64,000 nt of DNA from Gp6-AA40 sp032156805 (GTDB taxonomy: Bacteria > Acidobacteriota > Vicinamibacteria > Vicinamibacterales > UBA2999), in contig JALDXQ010000010.1 of NCBI GenBank assembly GCA_032156805.1, forward strand, positions 4,039-68,038, read 5' to 3'. Positions 1 through 7,988 of the stretch are shown here, piece by piece. The first letter of the stretch is position 1. Each line of letters starts with the position of its first letter. The notes beneath the pieces are model-generated. The model searched no databases. It saw nothing but the letters and a program-made list of their open reading frames with translations, and was not told the origin of the DNA. The position numbers were made by a program, and so were the translations under genes.

Positions 1-594
1 TATCAGATGAAAACGCGCGCCGGAACGGTCGGTCGCACAGGTGTCGGGCTGATGCTGGGGCGCATCAGGGAGAAGCGTCCGGACCTTCCCGTCCACCTCG
101 TTGGTCACAGCTTCGGCGCCCGGCTGGTGACCGCTGCGGCAGCCACACTCGAACCGGGCAGCAAGCCCGTGAGCATGATGCTGCTGCAGGCCGCGTTCTC
201 TCACAACTGCTTCGCCGCGAAGTTCGATGGAAAGAACGACGGTGCTTTTCGCACGGTGGTCCAGGATCGCCGCCTCTCGGGGCCCATCCTGATCACGCAC
301 ACCAAGAACGACACGGCCGTCGGCATCGCCTATCCGCTGGCATCACGCCTCGCCAACGATGCCGCGGCGGCCCTGGGCGACGAGAACGACCCGTACGGTG
401 GCCTGGGCCGGAACGGCGCCCAGCGGACACAGGAGGCGATCGCAGGCGAGCTCTTCGATCTTGACGGGCAGTATGCCTTCACGCCCGGCTCGGTGTTCAA
501 CCTGCGCGCGGATCGCTTCATCAACGGCCACAGCGACATCACCGGCCACCAGGTCACCTATGCCCTCTGGCAGGGCGTGCTCGCTGGCAGTTAG
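1..594 (+). CDS. Alpha/beta hydrolase family protein, 5'-truncated by window edge
   Basis: The reading frame is open from base 1, so this is the C-terminal part of a longer protein (about 197 residues visible). The nucleophile elbow GHSFG follows a short beta strand (PVHLVGHSFG), as in serine hydrolases. A later strand ends in THTKNDTAVG, which fits the acid residue, and INGHSDITGH near the end supplies a candidate catalytic His. Substrate and localisation cannot be read from this fragment. Its stop overlaps by 3 bases the stop of the convergent histidine kinase. No transmembrane segment is seen in the visible part. Confidence 0.7.
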   Translation, partial: YQMKTRAGTVGRTGVGLMLGRIREKRPDLPVHLVGHSFGARLVTAAAATLEPGSKPVSMMLLQAAFSHNCFAAKFDGKNDGAFRTVVQDRRLSGPILITHTKNDTAVGIAYPLASRLANDAAAALGDENDPYGGLGRNGAQRTQEAIAGELFDLDGQYAFTPGSVFNLRADRFINGHSDITGHQVTYALWQGVLAGS

Positions 595-2240
595 TCCAGC
601 GGCGGCGAGGACGGGACCGAACCGGATCGGGCCAACTCCGCGACGGTCGCGACGAACGCCGCAGGGTCCATCGGCTTGGAGATGTGCCGCTGGAAGCCGG
701 CATGGAGAGCCCGCGCCACGTCATCGGACGTCGCATATCCGGTAACGGCCACGGCCGGAATCCGACCGAGTTCAGCGTCGAGCGCCCGGATGCGCCGCAT
801 CAACTGATAGCCGTCTTCCGTCGGCATCCCGAGGTCGGAGACGATGACGTGCGGCCGGAGGCCGGGTGGCGTTTCGCGCAGGACCGACAGCGCCTCGGCA
901 CTTGACGAGACCGCTCGCACGTCCGCACCGCAGTGCTCCAGCACGGCCTGCGAGAGATCTCGCGCGTCGGTCTCGTCGTCGATGAGGAGCACGCGGACGC
1001 CGGCCAGAGATGCCATCGACTCGTCCTGGCGCCCCTCCCCTTCCACGCGATCGTCAATTTCCTGAGACGGGGCCGTCGGGAGGTCGATCGTGAACGTTGC
1101 GCCTTTCCCCTCGCCTTCGCTATGGGCTCGAACGGAGCCGCCGTGCAGCTCGATCAAATCGTGCACGAGCGACAGCCCTACCCCGAGACCGCCGTGACGA
1201 CGTGAGCTCGACGCATCGGCCTGGCGAAAGCGCTCGAAGACGTGCGGAAGGAAATCCTGGCTGATTCCGTGGCCCGTGTCGCTCACGACGATCCGCACGA
1301 ACTTGCCGTTCATGGCGACTCGCACGTCGATCGAGCCGCCAGAATCAGTGAACTTCAGTGCGTTCGACAGCAGATTCCAGATCACCTGCTGGAGACGATC
1401 CTGGTCACCGAGGATGCTTGGTGTCCGGGGGTCGAGATACGTGCGAAGCGTGATTCGCTTGGCGTGAGCGGGCGGCATCACCACATCAACCGCTGCGAGC
1501 ACAACCTTCACGACGTCCACCGGCCGCATGTCGAGACGGAGTTTGCCGGTGGCAATCCGCGCCATGTCGAGCATGTCGTCGATTATGCGCGCCTGCGACG
1601 AAGCGTTGCGCTCGATCACATGCAGCGCGCGTTCGAGCAGGTTGCGGTCTATGCTGTCACGACCGATCAGGATGCGCGCCCAGCCGAGAACGGCGTTGAG
1701 CGGCGTGCGAATCTCGTGTGACAGCGTCGACAGGAACTCGTCCTTCGCGCGCAGCGCGCTCTCGGCAATCGCCCGCGCCAGCCGCTGAGACTCGATCTGC
1801 TTGCGCAGCGTGGATTCGCTGGCGATGCGATCGCTGACATCCTCGACGATGGTGACGGTCCCCACCAGGGCGCCGGCATCGCTCAACGGCCCGATCCGTG
1901 CGCTTTGCGGCATGTGGGTGAAGCCAAGATCGAGGTTCGTCGGCGGCAACGCGACAACGAAGCGGTGCAAGGCATGGGACAGAATGGTGACGCGCCCTTC
2001 CAGAGCGCTCTGGTAGTACTCCTTGATCCCGCGTTCCACGATCTCGGGATACAACTCCAGCAGTGACCGTCCGATGACGTCGGACGCCGTTCGACCCGAA
2101 TGGATTTCCATCCATCGGTTCCACAGCAGCACTCTCAGCTGAAGATCGGTCGCGAAGAAACCCTGGTGAGTGTCCTCGGTCACGCACCTGACAACCGATG
2201 CGTGGAGCCCTGCAAAATCCGACGCAGTATCGACGCTCAT
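591..2240 (-). CDS. Hybrid sensor histidine kinase (PAS-HisKA-HATPase-REC)
   Basis: Cytoplasmic hybrid kinase of 549 residues from the ATG at 2240, chosen because it lies 7 bases after the cheC stop; an in-frame ATG at 2306 would overlap cheC. Order: PAS (about 10-140), HisKA with H-box SHEIRTP and phospho-acceptor His175, HATPase_c (N box NLLSNALKF near 290, G boxes DTGHGI near 321 and GGLGVGLSL near 350), then a receiver domain with DD at 421-422 and phospho-acceptor Asp469 in VSDLGMP. There is no membrane segment. It is the last gene of the minus-strand chemosensory operon, so it is likely an extra input/output branch of that pathway. Its PAS domain is closely related to the one at the start of the HEAT-repeat protein at 5158-7938. 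Confidence 0.9.
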   Translation of the reverse strand: MSVDTASDFAGLHASVVRCVTEDTHQGFFATDLQLRVLLWNRWMEIHSGRTASDVIGRSLLELYPEIVERGIKEYYQSALEGRVTILSHALHRFVVALPPTNLDLGFTHMPQSARIGPLSDAGALVGTVTIVEDVSDRIASESTLRKQIESQRLARAIAESALRAKDEFLSTLSHEIRTPLNAVLGWARILIGRDSIDRNLLERALHVIERNASSQARIIDDMLDMARIATGKLRLDMRPVDVVKVVLAAVDVVMPPAHAKRITLRTYLDPRTPSILGDQDRLQQVIWNLLSNALKFTDSGGSIDVRVAMNGKFVRIVVSDTGHGISQDFLPHVFERFRQADASSSRRHGGLGVGLSLVHDLIELHGGSVRAHSEGEGKGATFTIDLPTAPSQEIDDRVEGEGRQDESMASLAGVRVLLIDDETDARDLSQAVLEHCGADVRAVSSSAEALSVLRETPPGLRPHVIVSDLGMPTEDGYQLMRRIRALDAELGRIPAVAVTGYATSDDVARALHAGFQRHISKPMDPAAFVATVAELARSGSVPSSPPLD

Positions 2241-2247
2241 CGCGGCG

Positions 2248-2871
2248 CTAGTCTTGTGCACGCTGGTTAGATTCCCAGCGCTCGAGCGCGCGAATGAGGC
2301 GCTCAATCGAGGCCACGCCCAGCACGATCACCAGATATCCCGTCAGGCTGCTGTTTCGGAGGCGAAACGCGGCGTGCACGATGAGCGCGTAACGAAGACC
2401 CTGCCGCCCGACGGCGATCGACCCGACGATCCCCTCGAGCGTCTCGAGCGAAAGGTGGGGCACTGAAAACGACACCTGGACTTTCAGGAGATTGCCAAAT
2501 GTCCCGAGGCAGGCGTTTAGCAGGATGTTGCCGATTTCGGTCAACACCTCGCGCGCCGAGCGATCGATCTCGAGCGGCAGGGCCGGCTCGTTGGTGAGCA
2601 GTTCCTTGAGGATGGCAGCGCTGTTCTGGTCGAGCACCAGCAGGGCGTCGCCTTCGACCGGACCCGAGAAGATCTGGTGGACGCTCGCCACCTCGTTCTG
2701 CACCAGCGGGCGGAGATACTCTCCCATCTGCTCGATGGGACACATCGTGATCTCCGGCACCTCGAGCTGAACACGATGGCCGGTCAGCTTCGACAGTGCC
2801 GCGGCGGCGCGACCGAACCCGATGTTGATCAGCTCGCCGAGTGCGTCCTGTTGAAGAGAGGTCAGGTCCAC
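2248..2871 (-). CDS. cheC: CheC-family chemotaxis phosphatase-like protein
   Basis: Protein of 207 residues. Two CheC-type helices are visible: LGELINIGFGRAA near the start and LTEIGNILLNACLG about 100 residues later, each with the E-x2-N pair that in CheC/CheX/FliY forms the CheY-P phosphatase site. It probably dephosphorylates one of the receiver domains encoded in the same operon. No CheD partner is present. The start codon overlaps the last base of the upstream cheY-like stop (2871), so the two are translationally coupled. Confidence 0.88.
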   Translation of the reverse strand: MDLTSLQQDALGELINIGFGRAAAALSKLTGHRVQLEVPEITMCPIEQMGEYLRPLVQNEVASVHQIFSGPVEGDALLVLDQNSAAILKELLTNEPALPLEIDRSAREVLTEIGNILLNACLGTFGNLLKVQVSFSVPHLSLETLEGIVGSIAVGRQGLRYALIVHAAFRLRNSSLTGYLVIVLGVASIERLIRALERWESNQRAQD

Positions 2872-3239
2872 TAGCGCCTCCCGCCCAGCACAGCGTCGAG
2901 CGTTCCGAGAATTTCGTCGCGATCGAACGGCTTGGTAATGAAGGCTTTGGCGCCCGCCTGCCCCACCAGTTCCTGCGACGATGTTTGCACGTCGGCAGAC
3001 ACGACCACTACCTTGGCTGTCGGATCCAGCTGGCGGATCTTCTCGAGTACGTCGAGCCCATACATGCCGCGCATGACCAGGTCGAGGAGCACGATGTCCG
3101 GCTTGTCCAGGAAGTAACGCTCGAGCGCGCTGAGCCCATCCTCGGCTTCGGCCACCTCACAGTCGGCGGACTCGAGGATCTGCCGCAGGTTGCGCCTCGC
3201 CAGCGCCGAATCGTCGACGATCAGTACCCTCGTCTTCAT
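2871..3239 (-). CDS. CheY-like single-domain response regulator
   Basis: Stand-alone receiver domain of 122 residues. Acidic pocket Asp9/Asp10, phospho-acceptor Asp53 (VLLDLVM), the Ser/Thr position in VVVSADV and the conserved Lys in FITKPF are all present. No output domain. Its start overlaps the cheB stop by 4 bases and its stop touches the cheC start. Its position between cheB and cheC suggests it is the receiver served by the CheC phosphatase. A second single-domain regulator opens the operon at 12546-12929. Confidence 0.9.
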   Translation of the reverse strand: MKTRVLIVDDSALARRNLRQILESADCEVAEAEDGLSALERYFLDKPDIVLLDLVMRGMYGLDVLEKIRQLDPTAKVVVVSADVQTSSQELVGQAGAKAFITKPFDRDEILGTLDAVLGGRR

Positions 3240-4267
3240 ATGCGTTGCATGATCGCGGCCGTCATGCGATCCAATGGAACGGCTTCATCGCTGAGGCCGG
3301 CCTCGACAACCGATCGGGGCATCCCGTACACAACGCATGTCTCCTCGGCTTCGGTGAGCACCGCGCCACCTCGAGCCTTGATCCAGGCGGCACCGTCGCG
3401 CCCGTCAGCGCCCATGCCGGTCATCACGACACCGAGCACACGGTCACCGTATACATCAGCTGCAGATTGAAACAGCACGTCAACCGACGGCCGATGAGGT
3501 GTGTCGAGAGGTCGGATATCGAGTCGAACGCTCGTTTCGCCCTCGCCGTTGCGGTGAAGCGTCAGGTGTCGTCCGGCCGGTGCGATGAGCACCAGGCCGG
3601 GTCGCAGAACTTCGCCGTCGCGCGCCTCGGTCACGGTGAGGGCCGAGCTCTCGTCGAGCCGCTTCGCGTAGGCCTCTGTATACCCGATCGGCATGTGCAG
3701 CACAACAACGAGCGGGACGGGAAAGTCGGCCGGGAATCGCGGGATGACCGACTTCAGCCCTTGCGGCCCCCCGGTCGAGACGCCAAGCACGACGACTTCG
3801 AAGCGCCCGCTGAACGTCGTCGGTGGCAGCGGCGCGCTCGGCGACACCTCACGAACCCGGCCGAGTGGTGCCTCCGCCGCGGCAACGATCTTGGACACCA
3901 GCTCTTCCCCGAGGTCGTACACCTTCTCGGTGGCCAGCGCGGTCGGCTTCTGAACGAAATCGATCGCGCCGGCATCGAGACCGCTCAGGACCCGCTCGCT
4001 CGACTCCGCGGCGATGCTGACAATCACGATGGGCACGGGGCGCGCGGCCATCTGGCGGCGAATGAACTCGACGCCGCCGACGCCCGGCATGATCAAATCG
4101 CAGGTCACCACATCCGGCTCCAGCCGCTGCACCATCTCGAGCGCGTCTTCGCCGTCGCGGGCGGTTCCGACCACCTCGATGGCGGATTCGCGCGCGAGCA
4201 TTTCCTTCACAACCTTGCGGATATAGGCGGAATCGTCAACGACCAGCACACGCAGGGGTCGCTTCAT
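3236..4267 (-). CDS. cheB: Chemotaxis response regulator / receptor methylesterase CheB
   Basis: Protein of 343 residues from the ATG at 4267, which overlaps the cheR stop in an ATGA arrangement; the longer in-frame start at 4405 lies inside cheR and is rejected. N-terminal receiver with Asp11/Asp12 and Asp57 (VTCDLIMP), a linker near 125-150, then the methylesterase domain with the Ser of GVSTGGP, the His of VLHMPIGY and the Asp of TGMGADGRDG as catalytic triad. It removes methyl groups from, or deamidates, the receptor encoded upstream at 7989-10079. Confidence 0.95.
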   Translation of the reverse strand: MKRPLRVLVVDDSAYIRKVVKEMLARESAIEVVGTARDGEDALEMVQRLEPDVVTCDLIMPGVGGVEFIRRQMAARPVPIVIVSIAAESSERVLSGLDAGAIDFVQKPTALATEKVYDLGEELVSKIVAAAEAPLGRVREVSPSAPLPPTTFSGRFEVVVLGVSTGGPQGLKSVIPRFPADFPVPLVVVLHMPIGYTEAYAKRLDESSALTVTEARDGEVLRPGLVLIAPAGRHLTLHRNGEGETSVRLDIRPLDTPHRPSVDVLFQSAADVYGDRVLGVVMTGMGADGRDGAAWIKARGGAVLTEAEETCVVYGMPRSVVEAGLSDEAVPLDRMTAAIMQRI

Positions 4268-5148
4268 GAAGCCCTTCCGATTGATGGCGCCACGGGGTCC
4301 GGGACCATCCCACCTGCGCCTTTCACATACATGAATGCGCCACCGATGTCCTTCAGTTCGAATGCGACCGTGCGGCGCAGCAGCGACTCCGCTGCGCCGA
4401 CGCACAAGTACCCGGGCGCCGGCATCGTCCGTTCGAAGACGGCCAGGACACGTCGAATGCTCTCGTCAGAGAAATAGATGAACACGTTCCGGCAGAACAC
4501 GACTGGCGCCGACGCGTGGCGCGTGATCTCGTCTTCGGCCAGCAGGTTGACGATGTCGTAGGACACCCGGTGCTGGAGTTCGGGCGCGACGGTCCACTGA
4601 TCGTCGTCACGGACGAAGTACTTTTCGTGCAGGGCGGGCGGCAGGCTGCGGAACGCACGCTGGCCGTAGCGCCCTCGTTTCGCGCGGGCGATAGCCTCCG
4701 GGCTGGCATCGCTGGCGATCAATTCGATTGGCAGCCGCGCGAACCAACCGGCCTCCTCCAACAGCATCGCGAGCGTCAGTGGTTCTTCACCGGTGGCGCA
4801 GGGGACGCTCCAGATCCTCAATCTGCTCGAACCGTCTCGCGCCAGCTGGGGTACGACGACATCGACGACCGCTCGTAATTGATCGATTTCACGCCAGAAA
4901 TAGGTTTCACGGACCGCCAGCGCGTCCATCACGCTGGACCACTCTCCCTGATCCTCCGAATACTTCAGAAAGTAGTAATAGTCCATGAACGAGCCCAGCC
5001 CGCGGGCCACGACCAGGGGTGCCAACCGATCGGCCAGGTGATCGAACTGGGACGCATCGTAGAAAAGTCCGAGCCGCTGGTGGATCAAGTCGCGGAGAAC
5101 CTGTGTGACACTGCCCGAGAGCCCGAGAGAATCAGCGCGATACCGCAT
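4264..5148 (-). CDS. cheR: Chemoreceptor glutamate methyltransferase CheR
   Basis: Protein of 294 residues with an N-terminal all-helical CheR domain and a C-terminal SAM-dependent methyltransferase. The SAM loop WSVPCATGEEP and the family signature FCRNVFIYF are intact. It methylates glutamates on the signalling helices of the MCP-like receptor in the same operon. It starts 9 bases after the HEAT-repeat gene stop and overlaps cheB by 4 bases. No C-terminal TPR extension is present. Confidence 0.95.
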   Translation of the reverse strand: MRYRADSLGLSGSVTQVLRDLIHQRLGLFYDASQFDHLADRLAPLVVARGLGSFMDYYYFLKYSEDQGEWSSVMDALAVRETYFWREIDQLRAVVDVVVPQLARDGSSRLRIWSVPCATGEEPLTLAMLLEEAGWFARLPIELIASDASPEAIARAKRGRYGQRAFRSLPPALHEKYFVRDDDQWTVAPELQHRVSYDIVNLLAEDEITRHASAPVVFCRNVFIYFSDESIRRVLAVFERTMPAPGYLCVGAAESLLRRTVAFELKDIGGAFMYVKGAGGMVPDPVAPSIGRAS

Positions 5149-5157
5149 CGGTGTCCG

Positions 5158-7938
5158 TCACGACCGCCGGGAGGAATCTGAATTGGCGTCGCTGCTGCGC
5201 GACGCGGCAAACATCGCGGCGCGCCGGACCTCGGCTTCGGGATCGGTCCGCGCCAGCGCCATCAACTTTCTCAGCGGCTCACGTGTCCCGAGGTTCTTCA
5301 GTGCCCGAATCGCGGCCAGTCGCACCGCAGGATGGGGATCGTCGAGCGCCGACTCGAGCGCGCGCGAAGCCTCCGACAACTGCATGCGGCCGAGCGCTTC
5401 CACGCTGGCACTTCGCACCTCGGGCGAAGAGTCGCGAAGGCCGTGAGCGACCTCCGCGATTCGCCGGGCCGGTAGTTCGCTGAGCGCCCTGATGGCGGCT
5501 TCGCGCCGCAGCGGCTCGGCAGTAAGGGCAACGAGGGCACGGGCGGCTGCCGCGCCCTGTTGATCCTGCCGGCGCGCGATCTTCGCCAGTCCATGAAGGG
5601 CAGCCCCGACGACATCGGTGTCTTCATCCACCGCGGCCACCCACTGCAGCAGGTGTGCCACCCTCGCATCTGACCGAACGGTCGCGGCGGCGACGGCCGC
5701 CACCCGCTGCCAGGGTTCGGGACCACGAAGAAAACCTTCCAGCGCCGGCAGCACTTCCGATCGATCGAGATGTCCCAGCGCACGGATCGCCGCACTGCCC
5801 ATATCTGAATCGGAGGAACGCGTGAGCGGCTCGAGCACGTCCCAGGCCTCTGGCGCTTTCAGCCGGCCGAGCACTTCGATGGCCGCCAGACGCACGTGAG
5901 GGGCCGGGTCCTTGCGCAGCGCCGTGAGCACTGCCGGGACGACTCGCGTGTCACCGATCGAACCGAGCGACCGCAGCGACACGTAGCGCACCCATGGATC
6001 GCTGTCGCCGAGTGATTCGGCGAGCGCATCGACCGCCAGCGATGGCGCGGTTCGAACCAACGCGGCTGCGGCACCGGCGCGGACCATGGGCGACTGGCGC
6101 TGGAGTGCATCGACCAGCGTCGGCACGACCCGCGGATCTTCGAAGAAGGCAAGACTTTCGATCGCCGCCCGGCGCACCGATTCCACCGAATCGTGACAGC
6201 ACTGCAGCACCTGCTCGAAACATTCTGGGTATCCGAAGTAGCCGGCAATCCTGATCGCCGATTCGCGAGCGAGCGGGTCGTGATCGGAGAGACGCGCCGC
6301 GATACGGGGGGCCATCTCCGGATGCCCGATCGAGTTCAGCGCCGCAATCGCCGACTGACGGATTGCCGGGTCGCGGTCACCAAGCATCTGAAGGAGACTC
6401 TCGAACGCCTCCCGATCGCCGATTCGCGCCAGCGCCCCGGCGGCCGGCACGGCCAGTTCCTTGTCGTGCAGCACGTCGATCAAGGCGCGCGTCGCACGGG
6501 CGTCGCCGATGCGGCCAAGCGCCACCGTCGCGGCCTGCCTGGTCTCGAGATCCTCGACACGCAGTTGATCGATCAGCAGGGCGACCACACCGCTGCCGTG
6601 TCGTACCAGCGCCTCCACGATCTGCGCCCGAACCGGTTGGTGACCGAGCAGGCGCGCGAGCGCCCTCTGAACCGCGTCACCGTCGAGCCATCCCAGCACT
6701 TTGGCAAGACTGGGGAGGCGATCGGGACCGACGCGCTGCACGGCATCCAGAATCTTCTGCGTGCCACCGGCAGTGATACTTCGCCGGACCAGGCCGGCAA
6801 CATGTTCACCCGCGCCATAGCCGCGCTCGTAACGTTCGAACAAACCGGCGAGCGCATCCGCAATGACGTCGGCTGGTGCGTCTGACGTGTTCAACAGGTG
6901 AACGAGCGGCATGGCCACATCCTCGTCGCCGAGTTCACCCAGCACGTCAATGGCCGGCGCGCGCAGCAGTTCATCGGCCAGCAGCGGCACCAGGCGCGGC
7001 GCAATCGAGGGGTTGCCCACCTGGCGCAGTGCGTGGAGTGCCGGAAACGCCAGGAAGAAATCGTGTCGTTCGGCGATCGCCACCAGGGCATCGCACGCGT
7101 CATTGGCCTGCAGGCGGCCAAGCGCTTCGATCGCGTGAAACTGCACGTTGAGATCGGGATCGGAGAGCCGCGCCATGAGCGGGCGAATGGCGCGCGCGTC
7201 GCGGCGTTCGCCCAAGATGAGCGCGGCCTGTATGCGCAGGTTCGCGTCCGGTGAATCGAGGAACGCGACGAGAGGGCCGACCACGTCGACATCGCTGATC
7301 GCCAGCAGGTCGAGCGCGCTGCTGAGCACCGCCAGGTCGTGATGCTGATCGCGCAGGGTTGCGACGAGCGACTCGACGATGGCATCTCCGTGCTCGGCGA
7401 GCGTGCGGACCGTGGCGCGGCGAACGCGCCAGTCGTCCTGCGCCATCAATCGCGTCAACGCCTCGATCTGGCGCGACGCGGGTGCCGCCACACCGAACGA
7501 CGCGTCAGCAGGTGACTCGAGCAAGGTCGCAGCCAGCTCGCGCTCCTGCACCAGGCGATCCGTCACGTCCTCGAGCGTCACCACCACGCCGACGATGCGT
7601 CCGTCGGCCCGGAGCGGGCCAATAGTGACGTGCTGCTGCATGTGGGTGAAGCCCGGCACGCTCTTCGAAGGCGCGCACGGAAGCAGATAGTGATGCAGCG
7701 CCGGAGCAAGCACCTCCACGGTGCCGCGCGCCAGTACGTTTTCGAACGTCGCGAGAATGCCGCGGGCATCGAGGTCCGGGACGAGTTCCGTCAGCGGGCG
7801 ATTCAGCGCGTGCGCGCTGGTGATCCCGGTGGCCTCGGCCAACCACGAATCCCATGCGCGCACGACGAGCCGCTCGTCGGTGGTGAGGATCCCGATTGGA
7901 AGTCGTTCTGACATGAAGCGCTCGTTGACCGGTTGCAC
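5158..7938 (-). CDS. PAS domain plus long HEAT (PBS-lyase) repeat protein of the chemosensory operon
   Basis: Protein of 926 residues from a GTG at 7938 (GGAG 4 bases upstream); the ATG at 7914 is an equally possible start. Residues 1-130 form a PAS domain related to that of the hybrid kinase (shared GFTHM-Q-IGPL core). From about 165 to the end it is a continuous array of HEAT repeats of about 31 residues, recognisable by recurring ALG-IGD-RA, VR-AAI-ALG and DP-VRLAAI strings; by length about 24 repeats. No enzyme domain is visible, so a scaffold or adaptor role is likely. It sits between the receptor gene and cheR. I recall a HEAT-repeat partner described for the Myxococcus Che7 system, which would fit such a role; the link is inference. 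Confidence 0.88.
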   Translation of the reverse strand: MQPVNERFMSERLPIGILTTDERLVVRAWDSWLAEATGITSAHALNRPLTELVPDLDARGILATFENVLARGTVEVLAPALHHYLLPCAPSKSVPGFTHMQQHVTIGPLRADGRIVGVVVTLEDVTDRLVQERELAATLLESPADASFGVAAPASRQIEALTRLMAQDDWRVRRATVRTLAEHGDAIVESLVATLRDQHHDLAVLSSALDLLAISDVDVVGPLVAFLDSPDANLRIQAALILGERRDARAIRPLMARLSDPDLNVQFHAIEALGRLQANDACDALVAIAERHDFFLAFPALHALRQVGNPSIAPRLVPLLADELLRAPAIDVLGELGDEDVAMPLVHLLNTSDAPADVIADALAGLFERYERGYGAGEHVAGLVRRSITAGGTQKILDAVQRVGPDRLPSLAKVLGWLDGDAVQRALARLLGHQPVRAQIVEALVRHGSGVVALLIDQLRVEDLETRQAATVALGRIGDARATRALIDVLHDKELAVPAAGALARIGDREAFESLLQMLGDRDPAIRQSAIAALNSIGHPEMAPRIAARLSDHDPLARESAIRIAGYFGYPECFEQVLQCCHDSVESVRRAAIESLAFFEDPRVVPTLVDALQRQSPMVRAGAAAALVRTAPSLAVDALAESLGDSDPWVRYVSLRSLGSIGDTRVVPAVLTALRKDPAPHVRLAAIEVLGRLKAPEAWDVLEPLTRSSDSDMGSAAIRALGHLDRSEVLPALEGFLRGPEPWQRVAAVAAATVRSDARVAHLLQWVAAVDEDTDVVGAALHGLAKIARRQDQQGAAAARALVALTAEPLRREAAIRALSELPARRIAEVAHGLRDSSPEVRSASVEALGRMQLSEASRALESALDDPHPAVRLAAIRALKNLGTREPLRKLMALARTDPEAEVRRAAMFAASRSSDANSDSSRRS

Positions 7939-7988
7939 GACACTCCGTGCAGACAGTCCTTCCGGTTGGCCGTAACAGGGATCGACGA

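Noticed and set aside
4268..4405. Longer cheB start at 4405
   Set aside because: It would overlap cheR by 141 bases; the ATG at 4267 fits the ATGA junction and the receiver N-terminus.
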